Below, one piece after another: positions 1 through 14,844 of a stretch of 64,000 nucleotides of DNA. Under the pieces are notes generated by a model, which was not told the DNA's origin, ran no database searches, and was given only the letters and a program-made list of their open reading frames with translations. Made by a program: the position numbers and the translations under genes. Origin of the DNA: Macropodus opercularis (Eukaryota > Chordata > Actinopteri > Anabantiformes > Osphronemidae); the NCBI GenBank assembly GCA_030770545.1, contig CM061100.1, forward strand, positions 937,501-1,001,500. The letters are read 5' to 3'. Within the stretch, counting starts at the first letter, position 1. Every line of letters begins with the position of its first letter.

Positions 1-1308
1 CACCACCTCCACCTGCCTTTGTTCTCTCAGTGTCTTTCAGCTGGAGCAGGAGAGAGGAGGCAGCCTCCAGCGCCGGGGATCAAACGCTTCCTCCTGAGTC
101 TAGAGCTTTAAAAAGACGAAGCTACGTCTGCATCCTCACCTCGTTACTGATCTCCTGGCTCGGTGCGTTTGTGGTCCAGTGATCTATGATCGTTTGTGAT
201 CTATCAAATCAGTGATGTGCTTTGTGAGGCTCTTGGACTTGTCTAGAGAAAAGGCAGAGGAGGTGAGGATCTGAATGTCCAGAGCAGCAGACTGTGCTCT
301 CAGGCTCCATTTAAACCAAAGTGCTTGTGTGTCAGCTCAAACCTCAAACCAACGCACGGGCAGGGCTGCTCTGGCTTGACAGAGCCGCTGCAGATTGGTG
401 GGTGGAATCCTGGCAAGAAAAATAAAACCATTTCCAAATACAGTTACAGCAGAGTAGAGGGTGTGAATAGCTTGTTGCACTGTGTGACAGATGCATTCGA
501 GGGAACAAAATTGGAAAAGCTGACATGTAAAACCAAATGTTGGGAGAATATTAATATAGAAAACTCAAAGTGTCGGAGAAAAAAAAAAAAAAAGAATCTG
601 TGACCGAGTGGAAGAAAATAAAAGAATAATCAATAAACCTGAAGACGTGTGCAGACAGTAAACAAAGACGAGTCAGGCCCAACAGTCCAACTCATCCCAA
701 ACGTCAGACTTTAACACTGCGTCGGCCTAATGAGAGCAGAGCAGCGTGTAGCGATGTGCTGATGACAACCAGGCCTCGCTGCGTCGCCGCTTTGTTTACT
801 TTTCACTGGTTCGGTTCGGTTCCTGGCCCTGACAGGGGGCTGCTCCGGTGCTGCTGGACACACAAGACGGCCCAGAATCTAACTCTAGACGAAGTGAACT
901 TTATCACCAGCTTAGGGGCAGGTGCAGAGCGATGACCCGTCCACAGGCCCAGCGAGCTGCTCAGGCTCATATTCCTCCCACTGGAGTGTGTGAAACGTGC
1001 AAATGCATGAAGAAAGAAAGCAACATGACAAATGATCAGAAATATCCATTCATTAGTGAGACTGCTGACCTGGCTGGCAGAGGCACGGAGCGAAGAAAAT
1101 CACAGAGGAGCAGATTCACTCTGCCTTTATCTTTCCTCATCTTTAGGAGCCATTTCTCTCCCACCACATAATCTATGTGAGTTATTCTGTCATTGCAGCG
1201 ATTCTTCTCCTACGAGTCGTTGGTGAGCTGCTCTAACGGAACGTTTGCTCCTTGGCCCGGCCTTCCCCATTTCTCCTCTCTCTGGTTAATCGGATGGATG
1301 GGAGACAA

Positions 1309-1400
1309 GGACTCCCCCTAGGAAAAGAGGCAGGAGACGAGGCAGGACACGAGTCAGGACTCCCCCTAGGAAAAGAGGCAGGAGACGAGGCAGGAGACTG
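1309..1400. repeat. 48-bp tandem duplication (two copies)
   Basis: A unit starting GGACTCCCCCTAGG at 1309 is repeated from 1357, giving a period of 48 bp. The two copies are identical for about 39 bases and then diverge (ggacacgag versus ggagactga). The unit itself contains shorter GAGGCAGGA echoes. It is a simple two-copy minisatellite seed with no visible function. Confidence 0.85.
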
Positions 1401-4104
1401 ACTGGATGTTGGATGATGAGATCCAACAGACGCACAACGAGGAGAAAGTAAAGTTGTGTGTTTATGGTCCAGCTGTGAAGGACAAACCTTCCCACCCACC
1501 GCAGACAGAGCTGAGAACCCATCACAGGCTCCCATTCATTCCCCTCACACTTCAGCAGGACGAGTGCACAGTGCTCTCTGACCATCCTGTTTCGTTCCCT
1601 TGGCTTGAGTGAAGGAAACCAACTGGCATTTGAAAGGTGGCAGCAGCGAGTGGGCTGCGTCCGTAGCGTGCGTGGGCCTGATTAGAGGCTTCTGCTGACC
1701 TGCCTTCACTCTTACAGACGTTCAGAGTTGAACGGAAAGGCCCAGTTTTCAGCTTTGAGGGTTGAGAAATGTGTCGAGCGGTTGGACTTTGTTACAGAAA
1801 TCTTTCAGAATCTTTAATTCATATTTTTGCCCCTTCCAGGCTGTGAATCCGTTACAGAGTGAGCTGCCCCCACAGGAGCCACATCACAGCCAGGCTGCTG
1901 GCGGTTGGATCTCATGTTTATCGAGCCGCACAGACCGTGGAGATTGACAGCAGCTGCTCACAGCAGCACCTGACACAGCGTGGCCACTGTTCCTCAGCCC
2001 GAGGCTACGGCGAGCAGAGAGACGCAGGACGGACAGAGCTGTGGACAATAAGGAGACGCGCTCGCTTGGGTCTCACCTGGTGGACGAGCTGTCAATCATC
2101 ATTAGATCAGAGCCGGCGGGTGAGAAGGTAGGCGAGCTGGGAGATCGGCTCAGAGGTTTGGGTGATGGCAGGAATGAGAAAGTTGGAAAAAGTGGTTTTA
2201 TGAAGGAACAAAAGCTTCAATTTTCTGTCTCTGGTCACGTTTTCAGGTTTAAACTGGGGATTAGACACAAATGCACATTTTGATCAATCATTAACACGAC
2301 CACACGAGAAATTAACCGCAACAGTAAAACAAGTGGTGGAGTCATTTTCATTTCCACTGCTCCTGCCTGACGTCCTGATAATGGTCATAAATGTTATTTG
2401 CAGCCTGACAGTTCTCCATCAACCCAACAAAACACGGGAGCTTTCACATAAACACTACAAACAGCAGGACCATCTGATAAAAGACAGATGAGGAGGATTT
2501 CGTTCATGTGAGGTTTGAAGCTGCTGAAGTCGCACCGACGTTCACACCTGAGCTAAGCGAGCGTCGCAGTCTCCCGTCAGCGCTCATGAATTCTGCAGCG
2601 GCCCCACGTTCACATGAGTCATGACTTGTCGAACGCAGGAAGCCGCGCATATTACGAATGGCGCTGGGAAGTCTGGCCACCATTTCTCAGGCTGCCCGGC
2701 TGGAACGCATACATTACACAGGTTCTATTAATTCACCCAGACATGCGGCAGGTCAGAGACGCAGGCAGAGTCATTTCACAGGGAAGAGGAGACATACGAG
2801 AAGGGAAACTCACACACGGACATGTCTTCACAAGTGAGACGCATCTGAGTCAGTATCACAGGAGGTTACACCGACCACAACGCATGCAAAGCGGTGGGGA
2901 CGCCCAGAGGATGGACCTTTGAAGACGCTGACCAGGGCCGATTAATTACTGCAGCTTTAGAGAGGATGGTTTAAACGTCTCGTTTCCCAACAGCCTTGGC
3001 TGCGCAGGCACGTCGACGCGCTGGGAAGCTAAACTCGGATGATGAACGCGTGAGTAGCGACTGGAAGCCTCCTGTCTTGATTAAACGCGCCTCCTCCGGT
3101 GTGACCGGCCTCTGATGTGCCGCAGGTTAGCGTGACGAGCTGGCCGCTGCGGTCCCTGCTCGTCAGCCCTAAACGAGGAGGAGGCAGGTCAAAGTTCATG
3201 CCCAAATTTCCCAGTGACTCTTCTGCAGCTTGAAAGGAGAGAAGCATAAACACAGATCACATCGTCCATCCCCAGGTAGCTGCTGCTGAATAATTCACTT
3301 TGAGGCTGCGAGTCAGAAAAATCCCACTGAACCCTCTGAAAACTACACGTCCATGTTCTCACTTATTCAGGGACGTCGACACAGAAGTGAAGGAGACACC
3401 TTCTCAGACAGAGCTTCTAAAGAGATTGACACGTCGCTGAGCTCCAGAAGCAGTTTAGCAGCCTCTGACCTGAGCTGCTGATTCATGGGCCAATGGATTG
3501 AACACTGCGTCTTTCTTACCCTCCAAAAAATACCTTTGATGAGGAGCAAGCTCCACATTCATTCCAGTGAGGTGACCTGATGCCTCCATGGCAGGAGATG
3601 AGGGTCAGAGCGAGCACATCCTCTCCCAGTCGTCATACGAGTCGTCATAAGTCAGGCGTGACAGACAGAACAAGGTGTTTTCAGTCTTCTGCTGCGCTGA
3701 GAAGCTTTAAGGGACATTTTCTGGATATTAGTGCTTTAAATCGTCTTTATGCCTCCTCAACCCATCATCTACAGCTTTCATTAACTTGAAGATGCAGCAG
3801 GTTCGACAGAGACACAGTAAGTCACGTCGAGATGGAGGAAGATAGTCAAGGCCAACTTAATAAGCTCTGTTAAATATTCATAGACGTTTTGAGAGGAGCA
3901 ACACGTGGCTTTCACTGACTGGTCATCTGGGACCCAAACGCTGCATCATTATCACACGCCTTAAATATGAGGACACGCCTTAAGTTAAATGGCCTCACGT
4001 AGGCCTCTGGTCCCAAACCTGGAATGAAGTTGGTGGTTAAGGCTTGAAACACTGAATGTGATGCTGTAGTTCATGGGCATTTTAAATGAGGACAGTACTG
4101 TGAA

Positions 4105-4290
4105 CCATTCATTCATCTTCTACGGCTTCTTCTTCACAGTCGAACCTGGTGTCTGTGGGAGGCATAGATCAGACAGATCGCCGGTCTGTCGCACAAAGTA
4201 AGTAAGTGCATGTTAGACCCGGAGAGAACCCACAGAACCGAACCCGGGAGGACAGCGCTAACCACCGCACCACCGCGCTGCTTACTGTGA
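4105..4290. repeat. Degenerate teleost interspersed repeat fragment
   Basis: The segment runs from a CATTCATCTTCTACGGCTT-like start, through a gagagaacccacagaaccgaacccggga block, to a CGCTAACCACCGCACCACCG-like end. These blocks resemble, from memory, a very abundant fish interspersed repeat with 'ttctaccgctt', 'gagggaacccacgcag' and 'gctaaccactgcaccaccgtg' segments. This copy is shortened and carries no coding potential. The family assignment was not tested against a repeat library. Confidence 0.5.
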
Positions 4291-7200
4291 ACCATGAACT
4301 ATGAAAATCAGTTGTGTGTATTTATAGATTTCTTCCTGACTGAAATGCTAATTTGGCTTTGATGTCGTTCATCTCCTCCCGCTGAGACTGATGGGAAAAG
4401 CCGATCAATACCCACGTTTCCCTGGGGACACAGATTAATGTGGGACGAGGTGCAGAGTGAGAGGAACGGCCCCCGCTAACGGGACAGGAAGTGACTTCAT
4501 GCGCGTGCACGTGCGTGTTGGCGTCAATAAGACGGTAATTCACTGGGTTTGGAGGGAGATCCTGAATCGAACAAGCCGCGTTCACATCCCGGGGCTTAAT
4601 GACGGTGTTTCTTTTCACGTCCCACCGCAGGGGGTCCCACAATAACACCACAGAGATGTTGAACTCAGCTAAGCTCAGCGTCTCACAGCCAGTTTGATCA
4701 ATACAGCTCCTCCTCGTCCGTTTTCTCTCCGCCTCCTCCTTCGCCCGGGACGGTCTGGATCTGAGCCGTGTGCTCTGCTGAGTGAGCAAATAAAGACGTC
4801 TGGATCTGCCCACTGAGGCCAGTCTGACTTTCCTCAGACCTGCTTCCTGCCTTTTGTAGTGATGATTCAGAGACTTTTGTTTTGGGGAAATCATAAAAAT
4901 ATCCGTCTATCCACTCAATGAAGATAAAAAGGTCAAAGCGCTCTCATCCGTCTCTTCCTTTGTTTGCTCGTCCTGGGTCAGGGTTGGACAAACAAGCAGC
5001 CGAACCGACCGGTGTCAGACTGAAGAACCGTCCCCAGCTTCGCTCATGGGTTCGTGGTCCCGGCACAGGGTCACGCGGCCTGAAACTCTGTGGACGCCAG
5101 AGAAGCCTGTGACTGTAAATGTGCCTTGTGTATTTGGCCCAGATGTGTCTGTTTGTGTAACGGAGCCCACAATGGACATTACACAACGGAAAACATCCGC
5201 GCGTTCGTGCTTCAAGACTATTGTTACGCTGCGATTGTGGTTTAGCCTCCAACTCACCTGGACGCCAGGTTACCCAACACCTCCCTGCTTCCTGTGGCCC
5301 ACTCACAGATGTACAGTGCGGTTCTCCACGTTGTGAGTCAGAGGCTTATACAACATCTCATCCTGCAGAATCAGGAATCAGCATCACTGTCGCTCTCTCC
5401 TCTCTGGACCGAGCTCACAGATGCTGGGCCAGGCAGCAAAACCGACGGAGCTCCGACCCAACGCATCAGGCTGGAGAGAGGGAGTGGGAGGACGCGTTGC
5501 CTTCAAAAGCCTCGTTTGTCAGGCTGCGTGAGTCAGCAGCTTCTGTCATGTAACGCTGAAAGAGCTCCGTTGTTATCCTGCGCTGAGGTGCTGTTTATGG
5601 TGATTAACACCAATTCATTCCCCCAGGGAGAGGATGAGTGGCATCACACGTCTCTGCGACGGAGGGCAGCTGTTTAACCAGCTGGCCAACAAAAACCGGA
5701 GCGAGCGGCTGCGTACGGGTGGAAACAAACCGATTAAATAAACACTCCATAAAAAACACTGCTCTGCTGGAGTAAGAAGTTGGCGCCAGCGCGTAATAAT
5801 GTGCCTCTGTCCATTTGGATGACTTATTTACATTCAAACAAATTGTTCCATTTCCCAGCTTTTATTGTGCTCCAGATTTCCTGTGAGAGCCAAAATCGGA
5901 TTAAACCAGATCAAAAGGTTAATTGCGGTGACATCATAGCTGCTGGAGCAGAGGAGACGTGTAATGAGATTGGCCGCTGATATTTTACACCACTTGGTCC
6001 TCGATCGTGGCTCCTCATCTGCGCGTCCTGACCCCGAGCAGCTGGGGCCCAGCGTGACGAAGGCGAGGGAAAGAAATGATGCCAGCACGTTTCAGCGTGT
6101 TAAACCTTTAAATCTAATTCACGCAGAGGGAAGCGTTTCTCAGGTCCACATCCAACCCACAGGCTTCAGGTGCATGATTCGAACCACACGTGGGGCGTGA
6201 ACGCTGATACCTGTCAGCATCAGAGGTCACCTGGAAGCACACAGCAGAGAATGAACATCATCTCCAGGAGAGGCTGCACAGAGGTTCTGGTCGGAACGGC
6301 CTCCTTCCTTCCTTTGGACTGAACGATACCTGAACGAAAGCTGTTCCACGCTGAAGGAAACGAGGAAGACAACGAATGGATGAAGAGAAACTAGCAAAGA
6401 AAAGTTTGTCTCATGTGAGAAACATGTGCAGGTGGATTCACCCACTCGTGACGCCTCAGGACGTCCTCCGCGGCTTCGTCCAGCACCTGACGGCTGAGGC
6501 TGGTTTTCGCTCAGTAACGGGAATCAATGCGCTTCCTGCTGCCTGCACAGCAACGAGCTCCTCTCCATTGATTAGTTCTGTATTTTAAGTGGGAGGAATA
6601 TCTGGGCGCGTTCTTTCAATACATCAACGTTAGGATTCAATTCATCATCGCTGGGATCGATACGTGCTTGTTCTTTCTTCCTTCTCCTGGTTTGCTGTGT
6701 CACTAATACATCACGATGCCTGATGTTTCTGACACGCGTAAACATAAACGAGTCATTTATTTTGACGTGTCTCCTGACGTGTGACATCCGCGTGTGCAGC
6801 TGTGCTCAGACGAGCCGTAGGTTGACCTGTGACCTCTGCTTGGTCTCCCTAAACGTTGTGCAGGTCTAAATCCTTTCACACCGTCTGACGTGCGACGACG
6901 GTTTGGGGTCTTGTGTTTTGCATAGTTTCTGACCCGTGTGTCCAGGAACTAGTTAACGTCTGAAGCGGTTCTCTCCGGTCGACGGACCAGCTCCATGGAA
7001 ACATATTTACTGTAGCGTCTGAAATCACCTTCCCACACCATTGACTCAGTCAAACCAATTACGTCTTCTTTTCTATTATTCCCTTTTCTTACACGTCTTA
7101 ATTTTCTGTCATCAGGTCCTTGAGGTGAACGCTTAGTGCTCTTTTATTCTTCTCTTCCTCTTTGTCATCCTTTTATAGAATTAGATTTCAGATTAGGTAA

Positions 7201-8339
7201 CAAGCCGATGCTGAAGTCCTGCTCTGGAAGCGCAGGCGGCCTCCCTCCTGCTCACACTTATCCTCTATCGCGTTAATGCTTGCACAGTTGGATTTGTTTT
7301 GCAGATTCATCACCGGCGTGGCCGGCGTTCATCCTCAGCCAAACATGCAGTCTGTCCAACAGTCGCTCTAGTCCCCACAGGTTTGATCTTACTAATTGAG
7401 TTGGCAGCTTAACGTTCATGAACATTTCCAATAAGATGCTTGGTCAGTCTGGTGTGTAGCTGGAAGCCACACAGTCACATTCTTGCTGAAGGTTTGCTTA
7501 AGGCCCAGAGAGCAGACAGGGAGGTCCGTTTCATTTTTCCAGCTTGTGTCCTTCTTGTGTCACTGATTTAAACTGTTTAGAGTCTTCAGATCAAACAGTT
7601 TTAGAGTCTGTAGTTTTATATGCAGGTTTCTTTGAGTGCCCCTGTGCTTATAATAAACCAGGAGAAACACAGAATGTTCTTATATAGAAAGGACTGTGAT
7701 TTGTGTGAGACATTTATAGCTGAAGGTATTTTTATTGGCCCTGTTACAGGCGGTAAGCGATGAGTCTTCTACAGCAGGTAACGGTCTGGAAAATGCTCCT
7801 GCGTTTATTTATTTGACAACAGGTTTATGGCCTCTGCTAAACACAGAATTCCTCATGTACAAATGTGATGCTGAGGTTTCTGGGTAAATACCGTCTCCAA
7901 AGGATCAGTTGTGTTATCACGTGTCTGGAAACACACCTGGACGTGGTCACATACCTGCTGAACCAACCTACTGTGGAACCACAACGGGTTTAAAGCAGAG
8001 TTCTGCCTTGGAAACGCTTCAGCAATCAAACTGAAATAACCGACATCAGACGTCTGTAATTAATCTGTAATCGGTGTTGGAACGGACTGAAACAATTCAA
8101 ATCTGCTGTGATGCTCCAGGCACAAACACAGTCTGAAAATAACTTTGTTGATCATAACAGTTTTGTTTGCCAGCGGACTCATACAACCTGCTTTCAAGAT
8201 GCTGATCAGATCATCAAAAACGGGTTTGATTATTATAATGTTATTATTTTCATCTCATTGCAGAATCTCTTAGTTTTTAATCTTAGAGAAACGTTAAAAA
8301 CGTACCTTTAATACGTATTAGTGAGCAGGAAGGCGGAAC

Positions 8340-8480
8340 ACAACCGGAAATGCGTGTCGATGACGTCACAGCTGGAAAACAAAAACAACCCTCTTACAGC
8401 GTCCATTGTTGTTTCTCGGGCTACTGGTTCCGTTTATTGCTCTTAAAACGCACGTCCCGCCTCGACGCCTCGTCTTCATG
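8340..8480 (+). promoter_or_regulatory. wdr45: wdr45 promoter and 5' untranslated exon
   Basis: An ETS-type CCGGAAA lies at 8344-8350 and a full palindromic CRE, TGACGTCA, at 8361-8368. A GC-richer stretch follows and ends in a consensus donor: the exon ends at 8480 with GTGAGA after it. A matching acceptor (CTCTTGCAG) ends at 8598, just before the exon holding the start codon. This is typical of a TATA-less housekeeping promoter with a non-coding first exon. The transcription start is inferred and its exact base is not visible. Confidence 0.65.
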
Positions 8481-8640
8481 GTGAGAACGGACACATTTCA
8501 GAATGTAGCTTGATGCTAGCAGCGTTGCTCAACTGCAGGCTAAACGTGAATTTGCCATTTTTAGCTCGGCTCGCGTCGTGTTTTCGCGTCTCTTGCAGCC
8601 TGGAGCCCGGAGCTGAAGCTGCAGTTTACCCCCAGCAGCC

Positions 8641-11361
<2,721 letters not shown>

Positions 11362-11625
11362 GGCCACAGCGAGGGTGAGAGAGGCAGAGAGAGAGCAGTG
11401 TAAGAGCATGACTGGAAGAACCGAGGGTGAGAAGGCCAGCGATGAGAGCTAAACATGGTGGGAATATGGCCTGAGACGTGCGGAGAGACTGTATCCCAGG
11501 GCCTGTCAGAGTTGTACATGCATGCAGTGTGAATCTACATACAGTTTTCCATTGGCCTGTAACTTTGTGAGTCTGACAGTTGTATTATGTAAATGAGTCA
11601 CTTGGAAGGAAATGCTTCAATATTA

Positions 11626-11631
11626 AATAAA
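11626..11631 (+). terminator. wdr45: Polyadenylation signal of wdr45
   Basis: An exact AATAAA lies about 265 bases after the wdr45 stop codon. A second AATAAA near 12,000 could serve a longer 3' UTR. Confidence 0.6.
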
Positions 11632-11639
11632 TGCAAACC

Positions 11640-14370
11640 GCAGCCACAGAGTAGTAGAATAAAGGAACCAGGCCAAAACCACAAGAGGTGTAAAATAAGA
11701 TCAAACCAAATCAAACATTCAGGTCCTGATCTGCTTCGATGCTCTTTGTTCAAATTAAAATGACCTTTTATAGAAATGTGTATAAAACTCTCTGGTCTTG
11801 TTTTAACCTGTGTGAAAACGATCCTAGTCTGCAGCAGGTTAATGGAGCCGTTCCAGCCGGCAAAGCCTGACTTCAACATGCTGGCCAATCAGTGGGCTGA
11901 GCGAAAACGAGCCTTTTTAGTCTTTGAGACGTCCACTTGGACTCAGATGACTTGATTATGCATGTGCAGTAAACTGCAGTGTGAATCATTGGCAAAAGGA
12001 ATAAACACAATCAGTGGTTCAACTTTTTAAAAGTTGTCTTTACTTGTGACTGAATATGGATTTTGCTTTGGAACTTTTGCCAACAACGTTCTGGCTGTTG
12101 TACAAACGGGAGCTCCTCATTCTCCAGCTGGCCTGTTTTCACTCTGCAGATGCTCCTCCAGATGCAGCACAACATCGTCGTGACACCCACTCTATCATTA
12201 AATGTTGCTGAAAGCTACTGAAACCACGCTGAACCTGGGCAACTGATCTCAGGTTCTCATTTCAGGCGCCCGACCTCACATTTGTTCTGATATGTCCAGG
12301 TTCGCTTTTAGCCACAGGTTTACATTTTCACCACTTGTCATCTGTGGGATAATGTTTGATGAGTCACGAAAGGCTGTTAATACGTTGTGTGTAAATTTAC
12401 TACTACGTCTGCTGAAATAACATGATGAATTCTGAATCATTTACTCTCGTTTCTTATTAAGTTTGATGTTCACTATTTAAGGGATGTTAGTAGTGCTGAA
12501 AACCTACATCTTTCATTTATTACTATGCTTTTAGTGAGGACCAGACAATCAACCTTTCTGGCCACCGAGCCCGTCCATCTATAACGTTAACATTGTGTTT
12601 CTGAATAAATAAGTAGATCAATGAATCACTGCATAAATTCGGATACTAAATAAAGAGCTTGAAGTGCTTTTGCATAAGAGCCTCCCATCACTTCAGTTGA
12701 GACAACACTCAGAGTTTAACAATTACAAGCTCATCTCCAGTAGTTTAACTGGAGTTAATCATTCAATGTTCTCCTGCTTCTGAAAAGACTTATTGTTTAT
12801 CTTGGTTTAGAATACTGCATATTTTGAAGACATCGCCTTGTCTGAGCGTCAGTATTATGTGTCTGTTCAGTAATCTGTCTGCATCCTTTCAAGCTCTTAT
12901 TGCGTAAGATACGGACACAGTCTACCTATCCAGGAGATAAAGACACCTGATGGTTCCTAGGAGCCAGCTGAAGAAAAACCAGGATTTATTAGAACGCTGC
13001 AAGTCCTGTGGCTCCCTGACACACTTCATTTCCTCTTCACCGTCCTGTTGTCCACCTATTACTCTGTTAGAGGGCGTTTGTTGTCACACATAAATGTTTG
13101 GATTTTTAACTTGTAACAACATAGCTGTGCCTTCTTAAAAAGAAAGTTATTAATGGGAGAAAAGGGCGTTTGTTCTGCAAAACTGCAAAAACACAAGAGG
13201 ATTGATCATTAGTGATCATCAAGCGCCCCCTGCTGGTCTGGGAGCCTCACACCGTGTCGCCTGTGCAGGTAACTCAGGGAGAAATGTATGATGGTCTGAA
13301 ATCCAGTATGTTTGCGTGCATGTAAAAAAAAAACTTTAGTGAATATTATTTCATACTTAATATTGAAATTTAATTAACATTACCTTTAACAAAAATGCTG
13401 TGGAATCTGTACAGATTCTCTCATTGTAGTTCTAGTTAGTCCCACTCGTATGAACACCTACATTTCTAATGTACATTTTGTTAACAAGACGCTCAAACAG
13501 TCTTGTGATGAAACTGAAGCACAGTTTATGTCTGGGTGGGCTCTTTAAAGGAAAAACTCATCACCTGCCTCCTGGTTCTTTTCAGCTGCCTGTTGCTCAA
13601 ACTTCCCTTTTCAGTTCTCAGTGGGAACCTGCTCATCTTCCAGATGTCGGACCTGAAAGCTCCAGTGGAGGATGAGAAGTTCAAAACGTCCTGAGCAGTT
13701 TGTGACGCTTCACTGGGAAACTGAAGGACCAAACACCTCCATGGTCTCTACAACGAGCGACAGATGGTCCAGAAACGAATTCACAGACACTCTGAGGATC
13801 CGAGCTTCATCCGCGCTCCACCTCCTGAAACACAGACGCTCAGGTTAAACACGCAGGACGCGGGCTGGCCGGCGTGAAGCGCGGACAGGCCTCTTACACG
13901 GACAACGTGCTGCCGGACACAGCGAGCTCCTTGCTGATGCCACCTTTTCTCGGCTCTCTGTCCGGTGACAACGAGCGCAGAGCGATGACGGCCTCACCAG
14001 GCGACGGGAAGGGGACGTCCAGGGAGCTGCAGGACGCTCAGGGAAACGTGTGCAGGGTTTGAGGAGCTGGACAGAAACAGCCACTGTGCTGCCAATTCCT
14101 CAGGTGAATCAGCAGCTTGTGTTTCCACACTAGACTTGTAGAAAGGCCCAAACCTGACACTAGAGGAAAAGCATCGCTTTCCACTAATTTTAACTGCTCT
14201 CAGTCCAACACAAACTAAATCCTACCGGTCACCCGAATAACAAACATCTAGACGTAAACGTAGCAGCTTGAACTGTCCGGGACGTACTGCGACATTCACC
14301 GATGAAAACAAAGCAGCGGGAGGTAACACACACGTCCAGACACACACAGTGAAAGGATACAACTCCAGTT
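11640..14370. other. Gene-free stretch downstream of wdr45
   Basis: It is mostly AT-rich up to 13.4 kb, then GC/CpG-richer from about 13.7 to 14.1 kb. No recognisable coding exon was found. It contains one exact CTCF-type motif at 13,223. The far end may lie in the first intron or downstream region of whatever the orphan promoter near 14.4 kb drives on the minus strand. Confidence 0.5.
13223..13236 (-). promoter_or_regulatory. CTCF-type motif
   Basis: GCGCCCCCTGCTGG is an exact match, on the minus strand, to the degenerate CTCF consensus CCASYAGRKGGCRS. It sits between wdr45 and the orphan promoter/retroelement. A motif match does not show occupancy, and dispersed repeats sometimes carry such motifs. 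Confidence 0.45.
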
Positions 14371-14470
14371 TGCCCGTTTCGTGGTTTGTTTCTCCATCTG
14401 CCTCCGCCATCTTGGATGTTGTTACGTCTTCTTCCTGTGACGGAACAGACACGACGACGCCGAACTGCTG
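14222..14470 (-). promoter_or_regulatory. Orphan promoter / first coding exon candidate
   Basis: Read on the minus strand, an ETS-like CAGGAAG and a CRE-like half site (GACGTAAC) precede CCAAGATGGCGGAGG. That is the classic YY1/initiator context, with ATG at 14,410. The frame from this ATG begins MAEADGETNHETGKLE and stays open for 62 codons to a stop at 14,222. I do not recognise the protein, and no downstream exon to the left could be linked to it. It could be the first exon of a gene whose other exons I missed, a promoter for a non-coding RNA, or chance. Confidence 0.35.
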
Positions 14471-14832
14471 CCCCCAGCGGCCGAGCGGGTTCATTACAGA
14501 CCATAAAAACAAACGCGAAGGAAACATATTAGTAATATTTGTAGGTCAAATATTTCTGCCTTTCAGCGACGTTGTGTTTAATCTTGGTTAGTGTCCACTG
14601 CTGCTGTTTCCACTCAGAGATGAACAGCTGAGGTCAACAGGTCATAAGACCCAGGCTGAGGCCAGTGCAGCGATTTAGTCCAGTCATCTTAACACCGACT
14701 GTCAGCTAAAACCTTTTCATAGAACCCAGTTTAGAACCTGCATGAAAGCCTGATTAACAGAACGGAACCATTAAACCAAATGAGACACGAAGCAGCAACA
14801 AGGAACCAAAATAAAGCTTTAACATTACACGT

Positions 14833-14844
14833 AATCATAAGTAT
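14833..14844. repeat. Target-site duplication, left copy
   Basis: AATCATAAGTAT here is repeated exactly at 16,387-16,398, flanking the Penelope-like element. Twelve identical bases at both edges of an element with a clear 5' truncation is the expected scar of target-primed reverse transcription. Confidence 0.8.

Larger units (their letters stand above)
1..8330. other. Gene-free stretch upstream of wdr45
   Basis: I recognise no gene here. The open frames are short, overlap on both strands, and show no family motif or consistent chain of splice sites. The stretch holds a run of about 15 A near 580-594, a 48-bp tandem duplication near 1.3 kb and a decayed interspersed repeat near 4.1-4.3 kb. 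It could include distal regulatory DNA or untranslated exons of an off-window gene, but nothing in the sequence shows that. Confidence 0.6.

Noticed and set aside
6165..6200. GATTCGAACC, a tRNA B-box-like word on the minus strand
   Set aside because: The T-arm does not pair and no acceptor stem or A-box is present at the right distance.
13560..13690. Acceptor-like TTTTCAG followed by a short frame reading MSDLKAPVEDEKFKTS
   Set aside because: It looked like a terminal exon of a plus-strand gene, but no upstream exon or family could be identified.
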